Below the pieces are notes generated by a model. It was not told the DNA's origin. It did not search any database and saw nothing but the letters and a program-made list of their open reading frames with translations. Of a stretch of 13,234 bases of DNA, positions 6,983 through 13,234 are shown piece by piece (position 1 is the first letter of the stretch; every line of letters starts with the position of its first letter). The translations under genes were made by a program, and so were the position numbers. The DNA is from CAXGUU01 sp964012875 (lineage in GTDB: Bacteria; Pseudomonadota; Gammaproteobacteria; Ga0077536): positions 1 to 13,234 of the forward strand of contig CAXGUU010000055.1 in assembly GCA_964012875.1 (NCBI GenBank), in the 5' to 3' direction.

Positions 6983-8614
6983 ATGGCCAGCCCTTCAGAC
7001 TCGACCGAATTCGCACCTGCCGCAGAGACCTTGTCATCCATGACCGCCTCACGCCCCCCGGGACATGGCGCAATTCGATATTACGACTGGCTGGATCACC
7101 ACGCCGCCAACCGGCCTCGCAAAGAAGCTGTACGTGATCTCGGCAGTGAGCGACGGTTCAGCTATGCTGATCTCGATGCGCGCGCAGACGCGATGGCCGC
7201 TTATCTTCAGTCGCTCGGGGTTGGCCGCGGCGAACGCATTGCGGTACTTGCCCACAACGGCGTTGAGTATTTCGATATTCAATTTGCCTGCACACGTGTG
7301 GGCGCGATTTGCGTGCTGCTCAACTGGCGCCTGACCGTCAGTGAACTGGAGTACATCATTAACGATAGTTCACCCAAACTCCTCGTACACGATATAGAGT
7401 TTTCTGATTCGGCAATTGAGCTTAAACAACGCTGTGGCATTGCAGATCTGTTGTCTATTGATGGTGGCAAGCCAGACAGTGCTTTTGAGAATGCGATCTC
7501 CAGACATTTCAACGCGACGGTTGAGCGCGCGACCCTGACGCACGACGACGTCGTCACCATCATGTACACCTCCGGAACCACCGGGCTGCCCAAGGGCGCG
7601 ATGATCACGCACGGCATGAATTTCTGGAACTGCATCAATCTAGGTATCCCAGCGGGCATCGGGCTCGATACGGTGCATTTGAACGTACTACCGCTGTTTC
7701 ATACCGGCGGCCTGAATTGCTACAGCAATCCGGTGCTTCACGCCGGGGGCACCGTCGTGCTCCTGAAGCAATTTGATCCGGGGCAGACGTTATCGATCCT
7801 GGGCGATCCGGAGCAGGGCATCACACATTTCTTTGGCGTGCCGGCGCCCTACCAATTCATGATGCAACATCCCGCGTTCGCCGAAACCGACTTGTCACAC
7901 CTGCGGGTTGCCGGCGTCGGCGGCGCGCCGTGCGCGTTGACCATCATGGAAGCGTGGACAGAAAAGGGTGTGCAGCTGGCCCAGGGCTACGGCATGACCG
8001 AAACCAGCCCGGGCGCAATCTTTCTTGATCCTGATGACGCGTTGCGCAAGATCGGATCGACCGGGAAAGCATTGATGCATACAGAGTTCCGTATCGTCAA
8101 AGACGATGGCTCCGATTGCAGTCCCGAAGAGGTTGGTGAACTGTGGGTCGCGGGACCGCACATCACGCCCGGATACTGGAACAAGCCCGAAGCAACAGCC
8201 AACTCTTTCGAGGGGCGCTGGCTGAAGACAGGTGACGCCGCACGGCGCGACGACGAAGGCTTTGTCTATATCGTAGACCGGTGGAAGGACATGTACATCT
8301 CCGGTGGCGAGAACGTTTACCCGGCGGAAGTCGAGAACGTGTTGTACCAGCTTCCGGAAATCGCCGAGGCCGCCGTAATTGGCGTACCCGACGAACGCTG
8401 GGGCGAATCGGGCCTGGCCATTCTTGCCCTAAAGCCGGGTACCTCGATTGATCAAAAACGGGTCGTCGAGCACTGCATCGAGCGCCTGGCAAAATTCAAA
8501 GTGCCATCCGATATTGCGATCGTGGAAGCATTGCCGCGCAACGCGACCGGCAAGGTACTCAAGCGCGAGCTGCGCACCCGGTTCGTTGGCGAGGACGGGC
8601 CCAAAATCAGTTAG
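6983..8614 (+). CDS. AMP-forming acyl-CoA synthetase / ligase
   Basis: 543-residue ANL-superfamily enzyme that activates a carboxylic acid through an acyl-adenylate to its CoA thioester. Core motifs occur in order: P-loop YTSGTTGLPKGA (195-206), GYGMTET (335-341), the hinge region with TGD (416-418) and RWKDMYISGGENVYPAEVE (433-451), and C-terminal catalytic Lys524 in NATGKVLK. The length is normal. The start is ATG 6983, preceded by AGGA 7 nt upstream. The sequence is of the medium/long-chain or aromatic acyl-CoA ligase type, and the substrate cannot be assigned. Its position beside the ring-cleavage genes makes an aromatic or ring-cleavage-derived acid plausible, but it lies in a different transcription unit. 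It is followed directly by a REP hairpin that may end the transcript. Confidence 0.93.
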   Translation: MASPSDSTEFAPAAETLSSMTASRPPGHGAIRYYDWLDHHAANRPRKEAVRDLGSERRFSYADLDARADAMAAYLQSLGVGRGERIAVLAHNGVEYFDIQFACTRVGAICVLLNWRLTVSELEYIINDSSPKLLVHDIEFSDSAIELKQRCGIADLLSIDGGKPDSAFENAISRHFNATVERATLTHDDVVTIMYTSGTTGLPKGAMITHGMNFWNCINLGIPAGIGLDTVHLNVLPLFHTGGLNCYSNPVLHAGGTVVLLKQFDPGQTLSILGDPEQGITHFFGVPAPYQFMMQHPAFAETDLSHLRVAGVGGAPCALTIMEAWTEKGVQLAQGYGMTETSPGAIFLDPDDALRKIGSTGKALMHTEFRIVKDDGSDCSPEEVGELWVAGPHITPGYWNKPEATANSFEGRWLKTGDAARRDDEGFVYIVDRWKDMYISGGENVYPAEVENVLYQLPEIAEAAVIGVPDERWGESGLAILALKPGTSIDQKRVVEHCIERLAKFKVPSDIAIVEALPRNATGKVLKRELRTRFVGEDGPKIS

Positions 8615-8621
8615 GGAAATA

Positions 8622-8705
8622 GGGGACAGACCACGTATAACCCTCATTGGGACTAGCAAGACTACCCGATAGATGCACTGCGGGGTTCTACGTGGTTTGT
8701 CCCCC
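8622..8705. repeat. REP/BIME-like inverted repeat hairpin
   Basis: GGGGACAGACCACGTATAACCC (8622-8643) is mirrored by GGGGTTCTACGTGGTTTGTCCCCC (8682-8705). The arms match at nearly every position apart from two mismatches around the ACGTA core, and surround a loop of about 38 nt. It begins 8 bp after the ligase stop codon, so it could work as a transcript-end stabiliser or terminator. This is the only place in the window where both orientations of this motif form one palindrome. Confidence 0.75.
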
Positions 8706-8718
8706 GTAAAGTTCTGAC

Positions 8719-8748
8719 TTGTCGCCTGCCCCAGCTCCCACCTACTAT
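8719..8748 (+). promoter_or_regulatory. Possible sigma-70 promoter for the ABM-domain gene
   Basis: TTGTCG (8719-8724) and TACTAT (8743-8748) are separated by 18 bp; each matches its consensus at four of six positions. It lies about 50 bp before the ABM gene and after the REP hairpin. Weak evidence. Confidence 0.3.
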
Positions 8749-8795
8749 GGCAAGCGTGCCTAAACAACGTCTCATTACAAACAAGGGGAGAAATT

Positions 8796-9089
8796 ATGAC
8801 CTGCACAGTAGTACTGGAGATCACGGTTAAGAAAGAACACGCAGACGACATGGCCGAAGGATTTAAAGGCCTGTTCCCGGACACGCGATCGTTTGATGGC
8901 TGCATCGATCTCTATGCCACACGTAATCTGGACAACCCGCAAAACTTCGTCATCGTCGAAACCTGGGAATCGCGCGAAAAGTACGAAAAATATTTCGCAT
9001 GGCGTACCGAGCGTGGTGACATCGACAATATGAGCGAACTGCTCGAGGGCGATCTAAGCCTGCGGTATTTTGATCGCCTCGGTGCCTGA
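8796..9089 (+). CDS. Small ABM-domain monooxygenase (YgiN-like)
   Basis: 97-residue single-domain protein of the antibiotic-biosynthesis-monooxygenase (dimeric alpha+beta barrel) fold. It opens with a beta strand (CTVVLEITVKKEHADDMAEGF), then F/PDTRSFDGCIDLYATRN, the strand FVIVETWESREKYEKYFAWR, and a last strand LSLRYFDRL, which is the usual order for YgiN/ABM proteins. Members are cofactor-free quinol oxygenases or act on polycyclic phenols; others have no known activity. A strong GGGGAG lies 5 nt before the ATG. It appears monocistronic, with repeats on both sides. A role in handling quinols from the aromatic pathway is possible but unproven. Confidence 0.85.
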   Translation: MTCTVVLEITVKKEHADDMAEGFKGLFPDTRSFDGCIDLYATRNLDNPQNFVIVETWESREKYEKYFAWRTERGDIDNMSELLEGDLSLRYFDRLGA

Positions 9090-9106
9090 GTACGGCTCTG
9101 AACTGG

Positions 9107-9172
9107 AAAAGGTGTCAGGCTGATTTAGTGAAGGTTGAAGTCAGAAGTTAAAACAAACCTGACACCTTTTTT
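9107..9172. repeat. AAAAGGTGTCAGG inverted repeat, terminator-like
   Basis: Perfect 13-bp arms AAAAGGTGTCAGG (9107-9119) and CCTGACACCTTTT (9158-9170), with a loop of about 38 nt and two further T residues giving a run of six. It starts 17 bp after the ABM stop. It is probably a REP-like element and may terminate the ABM transcript on the plus strand. Confidence 0.7.
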
Positions 9173-9223
9173 CGGCGGCTGCGACACGAGCCAGCGGTCG
9201 GCGACGAGCAGGGACGGATAAGC

Positions 9224-9290
9224 ATGTCAGGTTTATTCCGGGCGAAATTCGGTACCGGGGAAACGTGTCAGGTTTGCCTATGCAAACCTG
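9224..9290. repeat. Further TGTCAGGTTT repeats with a 9-bp hairpin
   Basis: ATGTCAGGTTTATT near 9224-9237 and GTGTCAGGTTTG near 9265-9276 repeat the motif of the preceding inverted repeat. The second forms a perfect hairpin: CAGGTTTGC (9269-9277), loop CTAT, GCAAACCTG (9282-9290). No gene was seen in 9090-9354. Confidence 0.6.
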
Positions 9291-9354
9291 GTTATGGGTG
9301 ATCTAAGTTACTCTTGCAGGCCCAGTCCGGGTTTCGATAGGGGAGGGAAAGGTC

Positions 9355-9730
9355 ATGAGTCAGGACATGGCCGCTAGCGTCTACGCAGAGTTCGTCAAGT
9401 GCTTCAACAGCGGAGACATTGAAGGGTTGCTGGATCTGTGCGAACCCGCTGCGGTATTTGTACGAGGTCCTGACGACCACGTCTCCGGGCGAGAGGCTAT
9501 CCGCGAACCGCTTCATGGGTTTCTGGATACCGGCGGGCAGATATCGTTTAAAACCCGGCATACCATATGATTTGACGATATTGCGTTATTAAATAACGAA
9601 TACACGCTGAAAGGGGGCGATGGGGCAGGTCAACCGTTCGATGACCGGGAAGACGTCCGAAGTGGTCAGGCATCAGCCTGATGGCCGGAGGCTGTGTATC
9701 ATCGACCACCCTGCGGGCGCCGAAGACTGA
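9355..9730 (+). pseudogene. SnoaL/NTF2-like protein, disrupted by a stop and a frameshift
   Basis: The intact part (71 codons) starts at ATG 9355, with purine-rich GGGGAGGGAAAGG upstream, and encodes a typical SnoaL/DUF4440 N-terminus (VYAEFVKCFNSGDIEGLLDL, then GREAI). It stops at TGA 9568-9570. The same frame continues with FDDIALLNNEYTLKGGDGAGQPF, the expected central strands. Near 9647 it must shift by one base to read KTSEVVRHQPDG, then CIIDHPAGAED and a TGA at 9728-9730. The joined product of about 125 residues has the normal length and order for this family. The TGA could come from CGA by one transition. Either a recently decayed gene or two assembly errors; the truncated 71-residue product is unlikely to fold. 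No active-site function can be assigned. Confidence 0.75.
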
Positions 9731-9827
9731 ACGAGTAACGGCGCGCGCTTCGGAACGGTTAATTTCTTAGCCAGCCCTGTCGTGGAACAGCGATGACCGG
9801 CGAGTGGAATCCTATTGACGTGAAAAT

Positions 9828-9848
9828 AGCGGACAGACCGCGTTTTCG
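9828..9848 (+). repeat. REP-like motif copy
   Basis: AGCGGACAGACCGCGTTTTCG, a diverged copy of the GGGGACAGACCACGTTT family, 25 bp before the quinone oxidoreductase start. Apart from this, the 9731-9872 spacer shows nothing recognisable. Confidence 0.5.
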
Positions 9849-9872
9849 TAGTGATGAGCGAGAAAGAAAGTA

Positions 9873-10850
9873 TTGAAAGCACAAGTCTGTACCGCATACG
9901 GTCCTGTCGAGCAGCTTAGCTACCAGGACTTCCCCGCGCCGGTGCCCGGCCCGGGCCAGATCCTCATCGACGTTCGCGCGGTCAGTGTCAACTTCGCGGA
10001 CGCACTCGTCATCGAGGGCCTATACCAGGCGAAGCCGGCATTGCCATTCGTGCCCGGCACCGAGGGCGCCGGCGTCGTCAGTGCACTAGGCGAGGACGTC
10101 GACGACTTCGCCATTGGTGATCGCGTGTATGGCTATAACAATGAATTCGGTGCCTTTGCCGAGCAGATGGTGCTGCCGGCACGGGTCGCGACGCCGCTGC
10201 CTGGACCCCTGTCGTTCGAGGAGGGTGCGGCGCTCCTCGCCGCGACCGGGACTGCGCACCACGCCCTGCGGCAACGCGGTCAGCTAAAGGCCGGTGAAAC
10301 ATTGGTAGTACTCGGCGCGGCCGGCGGTACCGGCACTGCTGCGGTACAGATAGGCCATGCGATTGGCGCTCATGTCATTGCAGTCTGTTCGAGCGACAAG
10401 AAAATGGCGTTTGCGCGATCGCAAGGCGCCGACGAGTGCATCGACTACACGCGTGAAGATCTGCGCGAAGCGATTAAGGCGCGCACTGACGGCCGTGGCG
10501 CCGATGTCGTGTACGACACGGTCGGCGGCGACGCCTTCGATGCCTGCACCCGGTCGATGGCCTGGAACGGCCGCTTGCTGGTGGTCGGCTTTGCCTCAGG
10601 GCGTATTCCGCAGGTGCCGGCCAACCTAACTCTAGTCAAGGGTTATGCCGTGATCGGTGTGTTCTGGGGCGAGTTCACCGAGCGCGAACAGGACGTGCAT
10701 GCGGCGAACATGCGCGAACTAGACAACTGGATCGACCAGGGCAAGGTGAAACCGGTCATCGACACGGTGTTTCCGCTCTCCGATGCGTCGGTGGCATTGA
10801 ACAAGGTGTCGGGCCGCGGGGTGATCGGCAAGGTTGTCATGCGTCCCTGA
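9873..10850 (+). CDS. NAD(P)H:quinone oxidoreductase-like MDR protein
   Basis: 325-residue medium-chain dehydrogenase/reductase of the zinc-free quinone oxidoreductase group. The GroES-like N-terminal domain contains PGTEGAGVV (61-69) and GDRVYG. The Rossmann domain has the nucleotide loop AAGGTGTAAVQ (149-159), and the protein ends with the usual GRGVIGKVVM. The cysteine cluster of zinc alcohol dehydrogenases is absent. It transfers hydride from NAD(P)H to quinones or enones/enoyl-CoA. The start is TTG 9873: the in-frame TGA at 9855 leaves no upstream ATG or GTG, and MKAQVCTAYGP is the family's normal N-terminus. The nearby ATG at 9854 is out of frame. Only a weak purine tract (GAAAGAAAG) lies upstream, so expression may be low. 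It appears monocistronic; a link to the catabolic block is only by proximity. Confidence 0.9.
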   Translation: MKAQVCTAYGPVEQLSYQDFPAPVPGPGQILIDVRAVSVNFADALVIEGLYQAKPALPFVPGTEGAGVVSALGEDVDDFAIGDRVYGYNNEFGAFAEQMVLPARVATPLPGPLSFEEGAALLAATGTAHHALRQRGQLKAGETLVVLGAAGGTGTAAVQIGHAIGAHVIAVCSSDKKMAFARSQGADECIDYTREDLREAIKARTDGRGADVVYDTVGGDAFDACTRSMAWNGRLLVVGFASGRIPQVPANLTLVKGYAVIGVFWGEFTEREQDVHAANMRELDNWIDQGKVKPVIDTVFPLSDASVALNKVSGRGVIGKVVMRP

Positions 10851-10955
10851 GGAGGGACTATTTATTTGAGGCCGGCACCTAAATTCGCCCGATTGGCGGT
10901 ACTCAATTAAATCTGTCCCCTTCCCCTCTTTTCATTCTTGTTGCGTTTCGCCGCG
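10851..10955. other. Convergent intergenic spacer
   Basis: Between two convergent genes. It contains a short CGCC/GGCG stem near 10886-10899 and a GGACAGATTTA motif on the minus strand (10908-10918). No T-tailed terminator hairpin was recognised. Confidence 0.5.
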
Positions 10956-12738
10956 CTAATCGAGAAAGCCAGCGAAGTAGGCCTTGGCGATGTTGATCTC
11001 CTCGAGTAGACGGGGGCGGCTCGACGTGAGCACGGCTTCCGGGACGGCGTCTATGGTCGGGCGTTCGAGCCGCGGTGCAAGCGTGGTGTGATTGTCCTCG
11101 CCGAGAACGCGGGCGAGATCGTCCAGTCGGGCGATAAAGGCCTTGGCTACGCGCCGTGTGCGTTCGCTCTGCTCGATGCCGGGCTGTCCTGCGACCGTTA
11201 CGTACACGGGCGCTGTATGAAAGTTCGTGTTTGGCGCGAAGGTGCCGAAGATCACCGGCGTGGGGAACGGCAATTCGTCCAGCTTCGTGCCATAGCCGCG
11301 CACGGCGAGCCAGCCACCGCGTTCAACGGGCTGGTCAACTGAAAAAGCGATCTTCGATGCGCCGGCCACGGGCGAGTAGCGCCCGACAACCTCGCCGTCC
11401 TGAAGCAGCTCGACGAAACTCAGGCTGTCTCTCGCGGGGTCGAATGTAACCGTGCCCGTTACGTTAACGGTACCCGGCGCATTCAGCGCGACCGTAGCGC
11501 CGATTTCTTCGCCGTTTACCGAGAGTTCGACGACCGGTCCGGTGGTGACGAAGGTGCGTCCTGTCCGCACGCTGTCGAGCCAGGCATTGTAGGTGAGCGG
11601 CCCGTCGACTTTCGTGTAAAAACGCTCGTGGCCTGGGATCGCCTGCCCGCCGCAGGGATAGTCGGTGCCGGCGGTCGGCGTGATGCGAAGACCCAGCGCC
11701 AGCAGGTCGTACCAGATGTCGTAGCCGGTGCGGTCGAACTGAAGCACTTCGAGGAAGTGCATCAGCCCGTGTGGCACCACGACCGCCAGACCATCATGCG
11801 GCGCGATGAAGGAGGCGTACGGGAACACGGCATGCGCATAGCCGTTGATTGCGCCTTCTTTTACGGTTTGCTCCCAGATCAGGCGGTACACGAGGTATTG
11901 TTCCTCGTTGTAGTGCGTGCGCTTTGCGCCCAGCGTGATAGTGTGGCCCAGAAAGTGCGAGCGTGGGTTCTCCTGGCCGGCAGCCAGTATGTAGTGACCC
12001 TGCTGATAGTGCCCGGCGGGGCCGTGGGCGTACTGCGGTGCGATGGCAAAGTCGCCGACCTTGCCCATCTGTAGCAGGTTCGCGACGTGCACGTCCTCCG
12101 CCTGCATCATCGCCGATACGTGCGGGTTGTCGTCCGGGCTCGTGCGTTGGATATGCAGGTGATCGTCGCCTGAGTACCAGCCTTTGGCTGGCATATTCGT
12201 CCAGCGTCTCAGTGGCACGCTTAGCTCGACCGTGCCGCTCGCCGGCACGTCGACCTGTGTCTCGGCCACCGCGAATTCGGGCCCCTTGAACACGCGCACG
12301 GTCGCCCTGCCCGGCGGCAGCGAAATGGTCGAGCGCCCGGTGCTGTAGAACTGGGTGGAGCCGGTATAAGGATTTTCAATCCCGAGTCGGCCGGTGAAGG
12401 GCTGCACCGACGCCGCATCGTCCAGCAGCCCGGCACCGGGCTTGCTCATTCTGCAGTCACTGGCGTAGGGCAGGGCGTCGGCTGCCACGACATAGCGGCC
12501 GTCTGCACCTTGAACTTCGACGCGGGCCGGTATAGTCGCGCTCGATGCGGCTTCCTTGACGGTCAGCGTCAGGGTGCCGGCCTGTACTGGGGCGGCCAGG
12601 GACGCTGCCAGCACCCATGGCAACGTGATGCCGATCGTTCGTCTGTTCGTGTCACTCAGTCTGGTCATCGCCTCTACCCCCCCCCTCCACAGATTCTGGA
12701 TTCGGTGAAGAGACATTAAATCAAATAGGACAGATTTA
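10908..12738. repeat. 11-bp perfect inverted repeats bracketing the CehA/McbA-like gene
   Basis: TAAATCTGTCC at 10908-10918 and GGACAGATTTA at 12728-12738 are exact reverse complements, one on each side of the CehA-like gene. Only the ends are repeats; the span between them is the gene. The motif resembles REP-type repeats elsewhere in the window, so it may be coincidental. Confidence 0.45.
10956..12668 (-). CDS. Secreted CehA/McbA-family (PHP-fold) metallohydrolase
   Basis: 570 residues from ATG 12668. A signal peptide is clear: basic MTRLSDTNRR, hydrophobic IGITLPWVLAASLA and a cut near APVQAG, so it is probably periplasmic. A beta-rich N-terminal domain (about 30-155) precedes the PHP-like catalytic part, with GDDHLHIQRT (His170 and His172, metal-binding in this family), PHGLMH (His300, His304), and TAGTDYPCGG with Asp336. 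A C-terminal beta domain follows (RTFVTTGPVVELSVNG onward). Family members hydrolyse carbamate or other ester/amide bonds, as CehA and McbA do with carbaryl, but most are uncharacterised. The frame extends back to 12854, but those 62 residues are basic, unlike the family, and would hide the signal peptide. GGAGG and AGAGG lie upstream of the ATG. It is divergent from the serine hydrolase. Confidence 0.85.
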   Translation of the reverse strand: MTRLSDTNRRTIGITLPWVLAASLAAPVQAGTLTLTVKEAASSATIPARVEVQGADGRYVVAADALPYASDCRMSKPGAGLLDDAASVQPFTGRLGIENPYTGSTQFYSTGRSTISLPPGRATVRVFKGPEFAVAETQVDVPASGTVELSVPLRRWTNMPAKGWYSGDDHLHIQRTSPDDNPHVSAMMQAEDVHVANLLQMGKVGDFAIAPQYAHGPAGHYQQGHYILAAGQENPRSHFLGHTITLGAKRTHYNEEQYLVYRLIWEQTVKEGAINGYAHAVFPYASFIAPHDGLAVVVPHGLMHFLEVLQFDRTGYDIWYDLLALGLRITPTAGTDYPCGGQAIPGHERFYTKVDGPLTYNAWLDSVRTGRTFVTTGPVVELSVNGEEIGATVALNAPGTVNVTGTVTFDPARDSLSFVELLQDGEVVGRYSPVAGASKIAFSVDQPVERGGWLAVRGYGTKLDELPFPTPVIFGTFAPNTNFHTAPVYVTVAGQPGIEQSERTRRVAKAFIARLDDLARVLGEDNHTTLAPRLERPTIDAVPEAVLTSSRPRLLEEINIAKAYFAGFLD

Positions 12739-12839
12739 TTTCGACGTTTCAAAAGGTGTCGGGTCTTTTGCAGGGCCAGGTTACGGCGAACGAAATTAAA
12801 CTGATACCTTAGCTTCCCCGACGCCGACGGAGAACAGCC
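12669..12839. other. Divergent promoter region between two hydrolase genes
   Basis: 171-bp spacer that must hold promoters for both divergent genes, though no convincing -35/-10 pair was seen. It contains a GGACAGATTTATTT motif (12728-12741) and AAAAGGTGTCGGG (near 12751-12763), a diverged copy of the GTGTCAGG repeat. Eight consecutive C residues (near 12677-12684) lie just upstream of the minus-strand ribosome-binding region. Confidence 0.5.
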
Positions 12840-13234
12840 ATGGCAACCAGCCAATCGCAGGCGCCGCGCGACCGTTGGCTCGCGCGCCTGCTCGGAACAG
12901 ATTTCTTACTTTGGTCGCCCAACATACAGGCCGAAGGCTTTCTCTACTGGGATCAAATATTCGCGACCCGAACCATCCGTCGGGTGCGGCAAATCTCAGC
13001 GCTACCCAAAAGCCCGACGGAAATCGCGGTAACCTTTGAAGATCAGGGCAGGCGGTGCGACGTCGAGGATTTGATGCGTGATGAGCATCTGAGCGGCCTG
13101 CTTGTACTCCGGAACGGTGAAGTGCTTATTGAACGATACGCGCTCGGCCTGACGCCGGATTTGCGCTGGCAATCTTCATCGATGGTGAAGTCGCTCACCT
13201 CAACACTCATCGGCGCCGCGCTGCACGACGGGCA
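12840..13234 (+). CDS. Beta-lactamase-fold serine hydrolase, 3'-truncated by the window end
   Basis: 131 residues are visible; the gene runs off the window. The nucleophile motif is present: Ser114-x-x-Lys117 within WQSSSMVKSLTSTLIGAAL, preceded by SGLLVLRNGEVLIERYALG, the standard lead-in of class C beta-lactamase/EstB/6-aminohexanoate-dimer hydrolase relatives. The enzyme probably hydrolyses esters or amides. No signal peptide is seen at the N-terminus (MATSQSQAPRDRWLARLLG), which suggests a cytosolic location. GGAG lies about 7 nt before the ATG. The Tyr-x-Asn and later motifs lie outside the window, so it cannot be subtyped. Confidence 0.85.
   Translation, partial: MATSQSQAPRDRWLARLLGTDFLLWSPNIQAEGFLYWDQIFATRTIRRVRQISALPKSPTEIAVTFEDQGRRCDVEDLMRDEHLSGLLVLRNGEVLIERYALGLTPDLRWQSSSMVKSLTSTLIGAALHDG

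Noticed and set aside
8429..8905. 158-codon minus-strand frame across the REP hairpin
   Set aside because: It overlaps the ends of two confident plus-strand genes and reads through a palindrome; composition is not protein-like.
9107..9290. Possible CRISPR-like array
   Set aside because: Copies differ in orientation, length and spacing; they fit REP-like repeats, and no cas gene is present.
11628..12074. 148-codon plus-strand frame inside the CehA-like gene
   Set aside because: It lies fully antisense to a well-supported gene and has no domain features.
12669..12854. 62-residue N-terminal extension of the CehA/McbA-like gene
   Set aside because: It would bury a clear signal peptide, is strongly basic, and overlaps the divergent gene start; it is an open frame only.

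Overview
The window looks like a piece of a proteobacterial chromosome, most likely an uncultured marine or environmental gammaproteobacterium. The lineage is inferred from gene content and from scattered REP-like repeats of the 'GGGGACAGACCACG' and 'AAAGGTGTCAGG' types. No rRNA, tRNA, CRISPR array or intact transposase is visible.

Left part (1-5861) is an aromatic or N-heteroaromatic catabolic block. A 5'-truncated molybdenum hydroxylase large subunit (IorB-like, + strand) converges on a tightly packed minus-strand operon. Read from its promoter end, the operon encodes a CarAa-like Rieske ring-hydroxylating oxygenase, an AzoR-type FMN-dependent NADH oxidoreductase, an M20-fold amidohydrolase whose metal ligands are all substituted, and a BphC-like type I extradiol dioxygenase. 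A Rieske ferredoxin is transcribed divergently 68 bp upstream of the oxygenase. Together these give hydroxylation (Mo hydroxylase), dihydroxylation (oxygenase plus ferredoxin), ring cleavage (extradiol enzyme) and a possible later step by the M20-like protein. The oxygenase reductase, the Mo-hydroxylase small subunit and any regulator are not in the window.

Middle part (5862-9872) is less compact. It holds a non-coding stretch with nested inverted repeats, a secreted divergent PEBP-like protein (- strand), an acyl-CoA ligase, a REP hairpin, a small ABM-domain monooxygenase, a second repeat cluster, and a SnoaL/NTF2-like pseudogene broken by an in-frame TGA and a frameshift.

Right part (9873-13234) has an MDR-family NAD(P)H:quinone oxidoreductase (TTG start), a secreted CehA/McbA-like PHP-fold metallohydrolase on the minus strand bracketed by 11-bp inverted repeats, and the start of a beta-lactamase-fold serine hydrolase that runs off the window end.

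The most unusual items are the M20 protein stripped of its metal site inside a ring-cleavage operon, and the freshly decayed SnoaL-like gene lying within a repeat cluster.
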